Shown here piece by piece: positions 35,037-43,989 of a stretch of DNA of 64,000 nucleotides (position 1 is its first letter; every line of letters starts with the position of its first letter). The notes below the pieces were generated by a model that had not been told where the DNA came from, searched no databases, and was given only the letters and a program-made list of their open reading frames with translations. Source of the DNA: Terripilifer sp031921685 (GTDB lineage Bacteria > Pseudomonadota > Alphaproteobacteria > Rhizobiales > Beijerinckiaceae); NCBI RefSeq assembly GCF_031921685.1, contig NZ_JAPDHU010000001.1:930001-994000 (forward strand), in the 5' to 3' direction. The position numbers were made by a program, and so were the translations under genes.

Positions 35037-35057
35037 CTACAAAAAAGTAAATTGTAG
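35037..35057. promoter_or_regulatory. ArsR operator candidate
   Basis: CTACAA (35037-35042) and TTGTAG (35052-35057) form an inverted repeat 20 bp upstream of the ArsR start. The wider intergenic region 35160-35220 is very AT-rich and has a second, looser repeat, TCTA N8 TAGA near 35174-35190. Both could bind the ArsR protein and influence the divergent gene at 35229. Confidence 0.5.
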
Positions 35058-35190
35058 GCTCTTCCTATTTTTAAAACCCCGCAGACTCAAGGGGTTCGTC
35101 GGATGCAATCGGCCCTTTGCCTCGAAGTCATTCAAATTGCCGCATTTTTCCTCTCGCTGCATCGCACAATATATTCTATAAAAATGTAGA

Positions 35191-35218
35191 TTGACACGAT
35201 AAATAATGTATATAGAAA
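35191..35218 (+). promoter_or_regulatory. sigma-70-like promoter of the SsuA-like operon
   Basis: TTGACA at 35191-35196 is a perfect -35 hexamer; TAGAAA at 35213-35218 gives a -10 with a 16-base spacer. The transcript would begin near 35225, which would favour the internal ATG at 35250 as start of the next gene. Confidence 0.4.
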
Positions 35219-35228
35219 AACTAGACTT

Positions 35229-36092
35229 ATGGCAAACGCAGGGCCAAGCATGAAAATCGGGGTTCATTCGAACAATCTTCATCTCAGGCTGGCCCGGCTC
35301 TGGCCGGGAGCTTTCGCCGACTTCGCGCCGGAATTCGTCTTCTATGGCGAGGGGCGCGACACGGGCGCCCTGCTCGACAAGGGCGCCATCCATTTCGGCG
35401 GCACCGGCTCGACGCCACCGATCGAAGCCGATGCCCAGGGCCTTGGCGTCGTCTATATCGCAGGTTCCGCGCCGCGCCCGGCGAACGGCGCCATCCTGGT
35501 GCGCAAGGACAGCCCGATCCGTTCCGTCGCCGCTCTCGCCGGCCAGCGCGTCGCACTCATCGACGGCTCGTTCCATACCTATCTACTCGCCCGCAGCCTG
35601 GAGACCGAGGGCCTTGGCCTCAGCGATGTCATCCGCATCGAAAGCGCGACACGCGATGCCCAGCAGGATCTGCTTGACGGCGAGGTCGACGCCTGGGTGA
35701 CTATGTCACCGCGCCTGGAAAAGGCGCTCGATCGCGACGATCTGCATCTGCTCGTGCGGTGCGGCTCGACCATTCCCAATCGCTCGCTGTTCTGGACGCT
35801 GGAGCGCTACGCGCTGTCGCCCGACACCTGCCTTGCGATCGCCCGTGAGCTTGATCGGGTCGGCCGCGCCGTGATGGCCGATATAGACAAGGCGGCGGCG
35901 CTGCTGGCCGCTCAGCACGGCAGCGAAGGCGATGCCGGTTCCTGGGCGCGCGTCTTGCGCTCGCGCGATTTCACCGTCGTTCCTGCCGATCAGGAGATTC
36001 TCGCCGAACAGCAGGACGAAGCGGACACGCTGTTTCGGCACGGACATTTCCCGAAGCCGGTGACCACCGGACAGGCCGGCATCGCTGCATAG
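35229..36092 (+). CDS. SsuA/DszB-like substrate-binding-fold protein without signal peptide
   Basis: A 287-residue protein related to SsuA and NMT1/THI5-type binding proteins: AIHFGGTGSTPPIEADAQG, VYIAGSAPRPANGAILVRKDSPI and the DLLDGEVDAWVTMSPRLEKAL block are characteristic. It has no signal peptide, and the frame upstream closes at a TAG at 35187 with no start codon between, so export is not possible by extension. An alternative ATG at 35250 gives MKIGVHSNN. The desulfinase DszB shares this fold and is also cytoplasmic, but the region around its active-site cysteine reads HSNN here. It precedes an SsuD-like monooxygenase by 14 bp. Confidence 0.78.
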   Translation: MANAGPSMKIGVHSNNLHLRLARLWPGAFADFAPEFVFYGEGRDTGALLDKGAIHFGGTGSTPPIEADAQGLGVVYIAGSAPRPANGAILVRKDSPIRSVAALAGQRVALIDGSFHTYLLARSLETEGLGLSDVIRIESATRDAQQDLLDGEVDAWVTMSPRLEKALDRDDLHLLVRCGSTIPNRSLFWTLERYALSPDTCLAIARELDRVGRAVMADIDKAAALLAAQHGSEGDAGSWARVLRSRDFTVVPADQEILAEQQDEADTLFRHGHFPKPVTTGQAGIAA

Positions 36093-36106
36093 AAAGGAGA
36101 TTCGAC

Positions 36107-37264
36107 ATGAACGTTCTCTGGTACATGTGCGCGCCCGATGGCGCCTATCCCTGGCAGCCGGAAGGTTCGCGCAAGGTCGATCTCGGCTACTACAAGCAAT
36201 TGGCGCTGGCCTATGATCAGTTGGGTTACACAGGCGCATTGTTTGCTACGGGCGCCCATGATGTATGGGTGCTGGCCGGTGCGCTACTCTCCTATACCGA
36301 ACGGTTGAAATTCCTCGTCGCCATTCATCCGGGCCTCGTCGCGCCGACGCTCCTGGCGAAGATGGCTGCGACCTTGCAGGATTTTTCGCGCGGACGCCTG
36401 CTCATCAATGTCGTCTCGGGCGATGCCAAAATGCTCGGCGCCTATGGCATGACCATGCCGCATGACGATCGTTACGCCATGGCGGATGAATATCTGCAGA
36501 TCTGGCATAGGCTGTTCGCCGGCGAGACCGTCAATTTCAAAGGCCAGTATTTCAATACGGATGGCGCCAAACTGGCCTTGCCTGTCGGCGACAGCATCGC
36601 GCCGCCGCCGCTGTGGTTCGGCGGCTCTTCCGACAAAGCGCTCGATGTCGCGGCCAAGCACGTACAGACCTATCTCTCCTGGGGCGAGACGCCGGAGCAG
36701 ATCGGCGAGAAGGTCAAAGCGGTGAAGGCGCGCGCCGAGCACTATGGCCGCGAACTCGAATATGGCATCCGTCTCTATGTCATCGTCCGCGATACCGATG
36801 CGCAAGCCTGGGATGCGGCCGCCGATCTCTACGCGCGCATGGATGACGCGGCCATCGCCGCCAATCAGCGTTTCGTCGGCAAGAGCGATTCCGTCGGCCA
36901 GCAGCGCATGACCGCCATGCATGGCGGCCAGAAGCCGGACAATCTGCGCGATCTCGAAATCGCGCCTGATCTGTGGGCCGGCATCGGCCTCGTGCGCCCC
37001 GGCCCCGGCACCGCCATCGTCGGCTCACCCGATACGGTGATCCGCACGCTGGAGGCCTATCGTAAGGCCGGCGTCGAGACCTTCATTCTCTCGGGCATGC
37101 CGCTGCTCGAGGAAGCATGGCGCTTCGGCGAGAAAGTGCTGCCGCGCCTCGATGTCTCGCGTCAGGTTTCGCAGGCGCGCCACTTCACCTGGTCGACCCT
37201 GTTCGATCGCGATCTGTCGACGGTGATGGCGACGGATGCCCCGCCGAAAGTCTTGGCGCGTTAA
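36107..37264 (+). CDS. LLM-class flavin-dependent monooxygenase (SsuD-like)
   Basis: A 385-residue bacterial-luciferase-like monooxygenase. The start MNVLWYMCAPDGAYPWQPEG, FSRGRLLINVVSGDAKMLGAYG, YFNTDGAKLALP and WFGGSSDKALDVAAKHVQTYLSWGE blocks match alkanesulfonate monooxygenases. Such enzymes use FMNH2 and O2 to cleave a C-S bond or oxidise related substrates. AAAGGAGA precedes the ATG. It lies in a four-gene plus-strand operon with the SsuA-like protein and a TRAP transporter. No flavin reductase is adjacent. Confidence 0.9.
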   Translation: MNVLWYMCAPDGAYPWQPEGSRKVDLGYYKQLALAYDQLGYTGALFATGAHDVWVLAGALLSYTERLKFLVAIHPGLVAPTLLAKMAATLQDFSRGRLLINVVSGDAKMLGAYGMTMPHDDRYAMADEYLQIWHRLFAGETVNFKGQYFNTDGAKLALPVGDSIAPPPLWFGGSSDKALDVAAKHVQTYLSWGETPEQIGEKVKAVKARAEHYGRELEYGIRLYVIVRDTDAQAWDAAADLYARMDDAAIAANQRFVGKSDSVGQQRMTAMHGGQKPDNLRDLEIAPDLWAGIGLVRPGPGTAIVGSPDTVIRTLEAYRKAGVETFILSGMPLLEEAWRFGEKVLPRLDVSRQVSQARHFTWSTLFDRDLSTVMATDAPPKVLAR

Positions 37265-37292
37265 GTTTCGGCTCTGCCATAAGGATCAAGCG

Positions 37293-39125
37293 GTGAGCGC
37301 CACTTCCTCTCCCACACTCACGCAACCGGCGGTCTCCGCCCGTGGCCTCGCGGCGCGAGCGCTCAAAATCATTGAGGCAAGCCTCGGCTATGCGGCTGCG
37401 GCGCTGTTGGCCATGCTGCTCGCCGTGGTTCTGACCAATGTCACCTTGCGTTATGTCTTCGCCACCGGCTTCATCGGCGCTGAAGATCTTGGCATCTGGC
37501 TGCATGTCGCCTTGATCTCCGTCGGCGCGCCGCTCAGCCTGAAGAGCGCGCTCGCCATGCGGCTCGATGTCTTCGTGCGGCTGCTGCCGGAACGGCTGCA
37601 TCCCATCGCCGAAGGACTGGCCGACATTTTTTCCGTGCTCGCCGCTTTCATTCTGCTTTTCGGCGGCAGCGAGATCATCAGCCTGCTCGGCGGCATTTCG
37701 CCGACGCTCGGCCTGCCGGAGTGGGTGCGCTTCGCTTTCCTGGGCATCGGCGGCGGATTGATCCTTCTGGTCCTCACCCTACAGCGGATCGTCGAAGGCA
37801 AAGCGATCGCGATCCTCCTGTCGATCGGCGTGGGTGCGGCGCTTTACTTCGGCCTGCCGCAGCTCTTCATCGAAACGCGTCTGCCACCGAGCCTGTTCCT
37901 GGCACTGATCGCCGGCCTCGGTCTCGTGCTGGCCGCACCTCTGGCCCATGCCTTTCTGGCGGCCGCCTATGTGGCGATCGCCTTCGGCAGCACATTGCCG
38001 GAACCGGCCATCGTCTCGTCGACCGTCACCGGCATGTCGAAATTCCTGCTGCTCGCCATTCCGTTCTTTCTGCTGGCGGGCGGCCTGCTCACCACGTCGG
38101 GCGTCGCCAACCAGCTCGTGCGCTTCGCCGCCGCCATGGTCGGCCATCGCCGCGCCGGCCTGGCACAGACGACTCTCCTGACCAGCGTGCTCTTTTCCGG
38201 GGCGTCGGGCTCCTCCGTCGCCAATGCCGCCTTTGGCGCTTCGACGTTTCAGCCTGAACTGGTCAAGCACGGCTATCCGCCGGCCCAGGCCGGCGCGATC
38301 ATCGCCGCCACTTCGGTGCTCGACAACATCATCCCGCCCTCGATCGCCTTTCTCATTCTGGCCACCGCCACCAACCTTTCCGTCGGCTCACTGCTGGTCG
38401 GCGGCTTCTTCGCCGGCGGGTTGATGGCGATCTGCCTGGCGGTGGCCATTCACTACACCGTGCGCGATGTCGAAACGCGGCCGCGCGCGCCAGCTCGTGA
38501 GCGCTGGCAGGCGGCGATCGCCGCTATCCCCGCCTTCGGTCTTGGCGTGATCGTCGTCGTCGGTATCCGCATCGGCATTGTCACCACGACGGAAGCGGCG
38601 GCATTGGCCGCGCTCTATACGCTGCTGCTCGCCTTCGGCATGCGGCTTGGCGGCGGCCGCATTCTGGCGAGCTTCACCCAGGCGGCGACGGAGGCGGCGG
38701 CCATCGGCCTCTTGATCGGCACCGCCGGCCCCTTCGCCTTCCTGCTCGCCGTCGACAATGTGTCGGGCCTCGTTTCCAATTTCGTCACGGTGCTCGGCGG
38801 CAGCGCCTTTGCCGTCATCATGCTGGCGAACGTCATCCTCTTCGCCGTCGGCCTGGTGCTCGACATCGGCGCGGCGATCCTGCTGTTTGGACCGATCTTG
38901 CTGCCGGCCGCCGTCGCCGCCGGCATCGATCCAATCCATTTCGGCGTCATCCTTGTGGTCAATCTGATGATCCACGGGCTGACGCCGCCACTTGGCATGC
39001 TGATCTTCGTCGTTAGCGGCGTCACGCGCGTGCCGGCCACCGCTTTGTTCCGTGCGGTCGTTCCCTATCTGCTGTCGCTGCTCGTTTCCTTGGGCGTTCT
39101 GTGCGCCTGGGCCATCATTTTCTAA
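37293..39125 (+). CDS. fused TRAP transporter permease (DctQ-DctM)
   Basis: A 610-residue membrane protein. Residues about 20-170 form the four-helix DctQ part (RALKIIEASLGYAAAALLAML, MRLDVFVRLLPERLHP), followed by linker helices and the large DctM part (LLLAIPFFLLAGGLLTTSG, LFSGASGSSVANAAFG, PPSIAFLILATAT, HGLTPPLGMLIFV). It couples uptake of an organic anion to a sodium or proton gradient. GTG at 37293 with AAGGA seven bases upstream is the best start. It is adjacent to its binding protein at 39142. Confidence 0.88.
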   Translation: MSATSSPTLTQPAVSARGLAARALKIIEASLGYAAAALLAMLLAVVLTNVTLRYVFATGFIGAEDLGIWLHVALISVGAPLSLKSALAMRLDVFVRLLPERLHPIAEGLADIFSVLAAFILLFGGSEIISLLGGISPTLGLPEWVRFAFLGIGGGLILLVLTLQRIVEGKAIAILLSIGVGAALYFGLPQLFIETRLPPSLFLALIAGLGLVLAAPLAHAFLAAAYVAIAFGSTLPEPAIVSSTVTGMSKFLLLAIPFFLLAGGLLTTSGVANQLVRFAAAMVGHRRAGLAQTTLLTSVLFSGASGSSVANAAFGASTFQPELVKHGYPPAQAGAIIAATSVLDNIIPPSIAFLILATATNLSVGSLLVGGFFAGGLMAICLAVAIHYTVRDVETRPRAPARERWQAAIAAIPAFGLGVIVVVGIRIGIVTTTEAAALAALYTLLLAFGMRLGGGRILASFTQAATEAAAIGLLIGTAGPFAFLLAVDNVSGLVSNFVTVLGGSAFAVIMLANVILFAVGLVLDIGAAILLFGPILLPAAVAAGIDPIHFGVILVVNLMIHGLTPPLGMLIFVVSGVTRVPATALFRAVVPYLLSLLVSLGVLCAWAIIF

Positions 39126-39141
39126 TCAAGGACCAAGGATC

Positions 39142-40137
39142 ATGAATCTCAATCGCCGCACGCTCCTCAAACTCTCCGCCGCCAGCGCCACGCTGGCTGC
39201 GCCCGGCTTCATCGGCACGGCCAGCGCCCGCACGCGCACCGTCACTGTCGCTTCGCTCTTCGGCGATGACAAACCCGAGACGAAGATCTGGGTGAAGATC
39301 GGTGAATTGGTCGAAGCGAAACTGCCCGGCCGCTTCAAGTTCAACATCGTCAAGAGCGGCGCGCTCGGCGGCGAGAAGGAAGTGGCCGAAGGCGTGCGCC
39401 TGGGCTCGGTGCAAGCGAGCCTCTCGACGGTCTCTTCCCTGACCGGCTGGGTGCCGGAATTGCAGATCCTCGATCTGCCTTTCCTGTTCCGCGACGCCGA
39501 CCACGTGCGCAAAGTGGTGAGCGGCGACACCGGCGCCGGCTTGAAGGACAAGCTCGCCGCCCAGCAATTCGTCGTCGGCGACTTCATCAATTATGGCGCG
39601 CGCCATCTCCTCACCAAGGAGCCCGTCACCCGGCCGGATCAGTTGAAGGGCAAGAAGATCCGCGTCATCCAAAGCCCGCTGCACACCAAGCTGTGGAGCG
39701 CCTTCGGCACGATCCCGGTGGGCATTCCGATTACCGAGACCTACAACGCGCTGGCGACCGGCGTCGCCGATGCGATGGATCTGACGAAATCCGCTTATAC
39801 CGGCTTCAAGCTCTATGAAGTCGTGCCCAACATGACGGAAACCGGCCATATCTGGGCCTCCGGCGTGATCTATTATGCGCGCGGCTTCTGGAACCAGCTC
39901 GATGCCGACGAAAAGGCGGCACTGAGCGAAGCCTCCCGCGAAGGCGCGCTCTATTTCAACCAGCTTATCGTCGAAGACGAGACCGCCTCTGTGCAAACGG
40001 CGCTGGCCAAGGGCGGCAAGCTGTTGAAGCCGGAGGCCTTCGAAGACTGGCAGAAGGGCGCCCAGGGCGTGTGGCAGGATTTCGCCGGCATTGTCGGCGG
40101 CGCCGACAAGATCAACGCCGTGCGCAACGTGGCGTGA
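39142..40137 (+). CDS. TRAP transporter solute-binding protein (DctP-type)
   Basis: A 331-residue periplasmic binding protein. The leader NRRTLLKLSAASATLAAPGFIG is Tat-like (RR). The mature protein has the DctP blocks FNIVKSGALGGEKEVAEGVRLGSVQ, LQILDLPFLFRDADHVRKV, LLTKEPVTRPDQLKGKKIRV and TETYNALATGVADAMD. AAGGAT precedes the ATG, 17 bp after the permease stop. It gives the substrate range of the fused permease; a carboxylate or sulfonate is likely. Confidence 0.92.
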   Translation: MNLNRRTLLKLSAASATLAAPGFIGTASARTRTVTVASLFGDDKPETKIWVKIGELVEAKLPGRFKFNIVKSGALGGEKEVAEGVRLGSVQASLSTVSSLTGWVPELQILDLPFLFRDADHVRKVVSGDTGAGLKDKLAAQQFVVGDFINYGARHLLTKEPVTRPDQLKGKKIRVIQSPLHTKLWSAFGTIPVGIPITETYNALATGVADAMDLTKSAYTGFKLYEVVPNMTETGHIWASGVIYYARGFWNQLDADEKAALSEASREGALYFNQLIVEDETASVQTALAKGGKLLKPEAFEDWQKGAQGVWQDFAGIVGGADKINAVRNVA

Positions 40138-40189
40138 TCGAACATCGACCGCCGGATATCACCGGCGGTCGATTCACCTTCAGGAACCG

Positions 40190-40900
40190 TTATTCCGCCG
40201 CGATCGGCAGAGCACCCGCATTCCGCTCCAGCAGCATGCAGACTTCGTCGGTCTCCATCACATCGCCGAAGATGGAATAGAAGGCCGCCAGGGTCGCGGT
40301 GTGCTCGTGGTCGCTGAAGGCGGAATTGCCGTCGCTGACCATGATCGTCTTGAAGTTCATCATCATCGCGTCGCGTGCCGAGGATTCGCAGCAGACATTG
40401 GTGACGGTGCCGACGATCAGCACCGTGTCGAACCCCTGCGCGCGCAGACGCTCGGCGATGTCGGAGGATTCCGGCAGGAAGGCGCTGAAGCGGAATTTCT
40501 TGACGATCTCGTCCTCCGGCTTCACTTCCAAATCCGGATAGATGTCATGGCCCGGCGCACCGTCCTTGAAAGTTTCGACGCGCTGCGCCTTCATGGCCGG
40601 CTTGCCCATGGCGAACCAGTTCGACCAGCTCTCCAGATTGCTCTCGTCGATGGTGTTCTTGATCCAGAATACTTTGCCGCCGGTCTTGCGCAGCGTCGCC
40701 GCCAGTTGATTGACTTTCGGCACCGTGCCGATCGCCGTCGCCACGGGCATCGGCGTATGCTCCGGCACCATGAAGCCGTTTTGCAGGTCGACGACGACGA
40801 GCGCCGTTCGGCTCGGCACCATGTCGTCGAAGACGTGGATTTTCTCGCGGCGTTGCTTGACGCGATCAATGGCCCATTGCGGCATCGTGAATTCATGCAT
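40190..40900 (-). CDS. isochorismatase-family amidohydrolase (ureidoacrylate hydrolase-like)
   Basis: A 236-residue cysteine hydrolase. The triad is visible as Asp38 (VVVDLQNGF), Lys135 (IVKKFRFSAF) and Cys170 (GTVTNVCCESSARDA). The size and motif set resemble RutB, biuret hydrolase and N-carbamoyl hydrolases rather than isochorismatase. AAGGAG precedes the ATG at 40900. It is the 3'-most gene of the minus-strand ABC importer run, 48 bp after the DppD-like stop, so hydrolysis of an imported carbamoyl or amide compound is a reasonable guess. Confidence 0.86.
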   Translation of the reverse strand: MHEFTMPQWAIDRVKQRREKIHVFDDMVPSRTALVVVDLQNGFMVPEHTPMPVATAIGTVPKVNQLAATLRKTGGKVFWIKNTIDESNLESWSNWFAMGKPAMKAQRVETFKDGAPGHDIYPDLEVKPEDEIVKKFRFSAFLPESSDIAERLRAQGFDTVLIVGTVTNVCCESSARDAMMMNFKTIMVSDGNSAFSDHEHTATLAAFYSIFGDVMETDEVCMLLERNAGALPIAAE

Positions 40901-40948
40901 CACATGGTCTCCTTTCGTTTGGCGCCCCTGTCGCGGCCGGGATTTCAG

Positions 40949-41977
40949 CTATTCGGCATGGAAACAGGCCGCATATTGTCCATTGCCGAAGCTCTTTGTG
41001 GGTGGAGAATTGGTCTGGCAGACGGCCGACACCACCTTGCAGCGCGGCGCGAAGCTGCAACCGACGATCGGCTTTCTGAGATCGGGCGGGCTGCCGGGAA
41101 TGGCATCGATGTCATGACCCCGCATATGGCCATGCACGGTGGAGGCCAGCATGCCGACCGTATAGGGATGGCGCGGCTTCATCATCACATCGGCCACCGC
41201 GCCATATTCGACGATGCGACCGGCATACATCACCGCCACTTTGTCGGCGATCTGCGCCGCGACACCAAGATCGTGCGTCACGAAGATGACGGCCATGCCC
41301 ATTTCCTGCTGCAGGCGGCGCAGCAGAACGAGGACCTGAATCTGTACCGTGGCATCGAGCGCCGTCGTCGGCTCGTCGGCCAAGAGAAGCTGCGGATTGC
41401 ACGAGAGCGCCACGGCGATCATGGCGCGCTGGCGCAGGCCGCCGGACAGTTCATGCGGATAGGCTTTCAGCCGCCGCTCGGGCGAGGGCACGCGCACCAG
41501 TTTCAAGAGTTCGAGCGCCCGCTCCATCGCGGCGGCGCGGCCGATCTTCTGGTGCCGCATCACGGTTTCGGCGATCTGGTCGCCGATCGTGTAGACCGGA
41601 TCGAGCGCGGTCATCGGCTCCTGAAAGATCATCGAAATGGCGGAGCCGCGCACCGCCCGCATGTCGGCTTCGCGCATCTTGACGATGTCATGGGGCCCGA
41701 CGCGCATGTCGCCATCAATGACGGTACGTTTGGGCGGCAGCAGTTTCATCAGCGCTCGCATGGTCACGGATTTACCGGAACCGGACTCGCCGATGATGCA
41801 GAGCACTTCGCTGGGTGCCAGGGAGAAGCTGACGCCATTGACGGCGCTGTTGGTCGCTTCGCGGCTGACGAATTTCACCGAGAGATCGCGCACTTCGACC
41901 AGGGGTTCCGATACCTCCGGAAACGTGACCGATTTTCGGTCTTCCACGGCAAGATCGAGTTGCATCGGCATCTCCAT
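40949..41977 (-). CDS. dipeptide/oligopeptide ABC transporter ATPase (DppD-type)
   Basis: A 342-residue ATPase: Walker A GESGSGKSV, Q-loop FQEP, signature LSGGLRQR, Walker B LLLADEPTTALD and H-loop VTHDLG. The C-terminal CSFAPRC region is the [4Fe-4S]-like oligopeptide ATPase tail. Its start overlaps the DppF-like stop as TGATG. It powers the importer of genes 43059-44939. Confidence 0.93.
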   Translation of the reverse strand: MEMPMQLDLAVEDRKSVTFPEVSEPLVEVRDLSVKFVSREATNSAVNGVSFSLAPSEVLCIIGESGSGKSVTMRALMKLLPPKRTVIDGDMRVGPHDIVKMREADMRAVRGSAISMIFQEPMTALDPVYTIGDQIAETVMRHQKIGRAAAMERALELLKLVRVPSPERRLKAYPHELSGGLRQRAMIAVALSCNPQLLLADEPTTALDATVQIQVLVLLRRLQQEMGMAVIFVTHDLGVAAQIADKVAVMYAGRIVEYGAVADVMMKPRHPYTVGMLASTVHGHMRGHDIDAIPGSPPDLRKPIVGCSFAPRCKVVSAVCQTNSPPTKSFGNGQYAACFHAE

Positions 41978-43062
41978 CAGCTCAACAGCCGGCTATGGCC
42001 GGAACCCCGGCGCACCATGTGACACGCGACGAAATGATCGGGACCGGCCTGCGACAGCGACGGCGCCTCCGCCGCACAGACCGTTTCGGCGAAAGCACAG
42101 CGGGTGCGGAACCGACACCCCGACGGCGGATTCACCGGATTGGGCGGATCGCCGCTGATCGGCGGCTCGGTCATCCGGTCATCGGGATCCATCGACAGGC
42201 GCGAATCGAGCAGCGCCCTGGAATAGGGATGCAAGGGCGTATCGTAGATCGCATCGACCGAGCCGATCTCCACGACCTGGCCGAGATACATTACCAGCAC
42301 GCGGTCCGAGATATATTGGACGACGTTGAGATCGTGCGAAATGAACACGTAAGTCAGATTGAATTCGCGTTTGAGATGGCCGAGCAGGTTGAGCACCTGC
42401 GCTTCGACCGATTTATCCAGCGCCGATACCGCTTCATCGAGGATGATCATGCGTGGATTGAGCGCCAGAGCGCGGGCGATATTGACGCGCTGTTTTTGGC
42501 CACCCGACAGTTCATGCGGATAACGGGCGCCGAACATGGAAGCGCGCAGGCCGACCTTGTCGAGCAGATCGCACGCCAGATCCATGGCATCGGTGCGGTT
42601 CATGCCATGGACGCGCGGGCCGTAAGCAACGGAATCTTGCACCGGCAGGCGTGGATTCAGCGACGAATAGCTGTCCTGGAAGACCATCTGCATGTTGCGG
42701 CGCAGATCGCGCAGGGGCAGGCCGCGCATGCCGCCAACCGGATCGCCGTCGAAAATCATTTCGCCGCTGTCGCTGGGGATGAGATGCATCAGCAGGCGCG
42801 CGAGGGTCGACTTGCCGCAGCCGGATTCTCCGACAATCCCCAAGGTCTCGCCCTTGAGCACCGAGAAGGAGACATCGTCGACGGCTTTCACGTCACCGAC
42901 GTGGCGTTGCAGAATGCCGCTGCGGATCGGGAAATATTTGCGCAGGCCGTTGACGATCAGCATCGGCTGCTGCTTGCCGCCGCGATCGCGTTCGTCGAGG
43001 CTCGCCGCCTGCGGCTCCTCCTGCGGGATCAGATCGACACCGATGAAATCGAAAGCGCTCAT
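41977..43062 (-). CDS. dipeptide/oligopeptide ABC transporter ATPase (DppF-type)
   Basis: A 361-residue ATPase with Walker A GESGCGKST, Q-loop FQDS, signature LSGGQKQRVN, Walker B MIILDEAVSALD and the C-terminal GCRFRTRC tail. The frame is open upstream into the permease gene, but the ATG at 43062 overlaps the permease stop as ATGA and gives a family-sized protein. It pairs with the DppD-type ATPase. Confidence 0.93.
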   Translation of the reverse strand: MSAFDFIGVDLIPQEEPQAASLDERDRGGKQQPMLIVNGLRKYFPIRSGILQRHVGDVKAVDDVSFSVLKGETLGIVGESGCGKSTLARLLMHLIPSDSGEMIFDGDPVGGMRGLPLRDLRRNMQMVFQDSYSSLNPRLPVQDSVAYGPRVHGMNRTDAMDLACDLLDKVGLRASMFGARYPHELSGGQKQRVNIARALALNPRMIILDEAVSALDKSVEAQVLNLLGHLKREFNLTYVFISHDLNVVQYISDRVLVMYLGQVVEIGSVDAIYDTPLHPYSRALLDSRLSMDPDDRMTEPPISGDPPNPVNPPSGCRFRTRCAFAETVCAAEAPSLSQAGPDHFVACHMVRRGSGHSRLLS

Positions 43063-43958
43063 GCTTTGACATCCATGGCCTGACGTAATCCGTCGCTGAC
43101 CAGATTGAACGACAACGACGTGATGAAGATGGCGACGCCGGGCAGCGCGCAAACCAGGGGCTGCACATAGATGCCGGCGCGCAGGGTGGAGAGCATCAAG
43201 CCCCAATCCGGCGTCGGCGGTTCGACGCCAAGTCCCAGGAACGACAGGCCTGAGCCAAGCAGAATGGAGACCGAGATCAGGCTCGAAGCAAAGATGAAGA
43301 CCGGCCCCAGCACATTGCCGAGAATGTGATGCCAGATGATCGACATGGTCGACGCACCGCTGGCACGCGCGGCTTCGACGAAATCGAGACCGCGCACCTG
43401 GGTGGTGGCGGATTCGGCGACACGGCAGATCGAGGGAATGAACACCAAGGTCAAGGCGATCATGCCGTTCTTGCTGCCGCCGCCCAAAGTACCCGAGATC
43501 GCCACCGCCAGCAGAACGGACGGAAAGGCGTAGAAGACATCCATCGTGCGCATGATGGCGCTGTTGACCCAGCCGCCGCGAAAGCCGGCGATGACCCCGA
43601 GCAGGCCGCCGATGACCATGGCGGCGGCCACCGGCACCAGCCCCATCATCAGTGACGTGCGACCGCCCCACAGCAGGCGCGAAAGCATGTCGCGCCCCAG
43701 TTCGTCGGTGCCGAGGATGAAATTGCGGAAGCCCACCGGTTTCATCCGATAGGCCATGCTGGTTTTCGTCGGATCGAACGGCGCCAGCAGCGGCGCGAAG
43801 ATCGCGAGCAGGATGATGGCCAGAATAATCGTCAGGAAGAACAGCGTGACATAATCGTAGCGCAGGCGGTTGACGACCGAAGCCCAGTAGCCGCGCACCT
43901 CCCGCGCTTCGCGTTTTCGCCGGAAGAGAGGGAGGCGGAAGGCACTGACGTCGGTCAT
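43059..43958 (-). CDS. dipeptide-type ABC transporter permease (DppC-type)
   Basis: A 299-residue inner-membrane permease with six helices. The EAA-type loop GLDFVEAARASGASTMSIIWHHIL and the N-terminal LGTDELGRDMLSRLLWG are typical of DppC/OppC. It lies 24 bp after the DppB-type stop. Confidence 0.93.
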   Translation of the reverse strand: MTDVSAFRLPLFRRKREAREVRGYWASVVNRLRYDYVTLFFLTIILAIILLAIFAPLLAPFDPTKTSMAYRMKPVGFRNFILGTDELGRDMLSRLLWGGRTSLMMGLVPVAAAMVIGGLLGVIAGFRGGWVNSAIMRTMDVFYAFPSVLLAVAISGTLGGGSKNGMIALTLVFIPSICRVAESATTQVRGLDFVEAARASGASTMSIIWHHILGNVLGPVFIFASSLISVSILLGSGLSFLGLGVEPPTPDWGLMLSTLRAGIYVQPLVCALPGVAIFITSLSFNLVSDGLRQAMDVKA

Positions 43959-43972
43959 TCTACGTCCTTGTT

Positions 43973-43989
43973 CGCCTGAAATTCAGGCG
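43973..43989. other. hairpin at the dppB-like stop codon
   Basis: CGCCTGAA (43973-43980) and TTCAGGCG (43982-43989) are a perfect 8-bp repeat around one base, spanning the stop codon of the DppB-type permease. It may tune expression between the two permease genes. Confidence 0.35.

Noticed and set aside
40091..42022. A 643-residue plus-strand frame
   Set aside because: It is rich in His, Arg, Asp and Gly and lies exactly opposite the isochorismatase-like and DppD-type genes; no domain, a typical antisense shadow in GC-rich DNA.
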